Made by a program: the position numbers and the translations under genes. A DNA stretch of 6,521 nt. Source: Methylococcales bacterium (GTDB taxonomy: Bacteria > Pseudomonadota > Gammaproteobacteria > Methylococcales > Methylomonadaceae). Below the pieces are notes generated by a model that had not been told where the DNA came from, searched no databases, and worked only from the letters and a program-made list of their open reading frames with translations. Shown here piece after piece: positions 6,441 through 6,521 of the stretch. Location: positions 1 to 6,521 of the forward strand of contig JAGLEW010000023.1 in the NCBI GenBank assembly GCA_023144875.1, written 5' to 3'. Position 1 is the stretch's first letter; each line of letters opens with the position of its first letter.

Positions 6441-6456
6441 TGCTCTTTACAGAGCA
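6441..6456. repeat. Small perfect hairpin in the divergent upstream region
   Basis: TGCTCT and AGAGCA are perfect 6-base arms around a TTAC loop. The hairpin sits between the LprI-like gene (minus) and the putative gene starting at 6506 (plus). No T-run follows in either direction, so a terminator is unlikely. It may be an operator half-site pair or chance. Confidence 0.3.
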
Positions 6457-6505
6457 AGAGAAATCCTCAATGAGATGTTAAAAATAACCCAGTAAAGGTT
6501 TAAAA

Positions 6506-6521
6506 ATGATTATCCACCCAG
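6506..6521 (+). CDS. Start of a partial gene running off the window, possibly lgt
   Basis: An ATG at 6506 follows an AAAGG ribosome site (6494-6498) with 7-base spacing, and reads MIIHP before the window ends. Prolipoprotein diacylglyceryl transferases (Lgt) from gammaproteobacteria often begin with M-x-x-H-P followed by an acidic or polar residue and DPV, and the next codon here begins with G. Five residues cannot identify a protein. The gene start is moderately supported by the ribosome site, the identity only weakly. Confidence 0.35.

Noticed and set aside
6380..6457. A 26-residue N-terminal extension of the LprI-like protein from the TTG at 6457
   Set aside because: It would place mostly polar residues before a well-formed signal peptide that begins at its own ATG.
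1..6521. CRISPR array, tRNA or rRNA genes, insertion sequences
   Set aside because: No regularly spaced direct repeats, no cloverleaf-like or rRNA sequence that I could recognise, and no transposase or terminal inverted repeats. Coding and short regulatory regions explain nearly the whole window.

Overview
The window looks like chromosomal DNA from an AT-rich gammaproteobacterium. ArgA and CpdA both resemble their E. coli counterparts along their whole length. The exported caspase and the kinase/FGE-like fusion next to it are types I associate with large-genome sulfur-oxidising or methanotrophic gammaproteobacteria. That lineage guess rests on remembered family distribution, not on a search.

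Layout. Positions 1-3286 (minus strand) hold a two-gene unit read right to left. First comes an exported caspase-like (metacaspase-type) peptidase with a C-terminal DUF4189 domain. Nineteen bases later comes a 654-residue protein made of a zinc ribbon, a degenerate kinase fold, a helical linker and a C-terminal FGE-sulfatase/SUMF1-type domain. Its kinase motifs are broken (HRD reads HQN, DFG reads GFD), so it is probably a pseudokinase. The FGE-like domain lacks the catalytic cysteine pair. Both proteins carry a similar helical linker motif (W-x6-D, then Y/F-K-x-Y-[LI]).

Positions 3287-3571 are a divergent, very AT-rich regulatory gap with a plausible argA promoter and ArgR-box-like sequence. 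Positions 3572-5694 (plus strand) hold argA (N-acetylglutamate synthase, first step of arginine synthesis) and cpdA (3',5'-cAMP phosphodiesterase), joined by a 4-base ATGA overlap.

Positions 5761-5973 encode a 70-residue probable lipoprotein. It converges, with only 4 bases between stop codons, on a minus-strand gene for a secreted LprI/DUF1311-type protein (5978-6379). Two mutually exclusive inverted repeats lie at that junction. The last 16 bases (from 6506, plus strand) look like the first codons of a further gene, possibly lgt.

How they fit together. argA-cpdA is ordinary core metabolism and signalling in an unusual pairing. The caspase/pseudokinase-FGE pair is the accessory part and the best candidate for an undescribed system. 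One partner appears exported and the other cytosolic, so a direct physical partnership is not established. I see no tRNA, rRNA, CRISPR array, transposase or reverse transcriptase.
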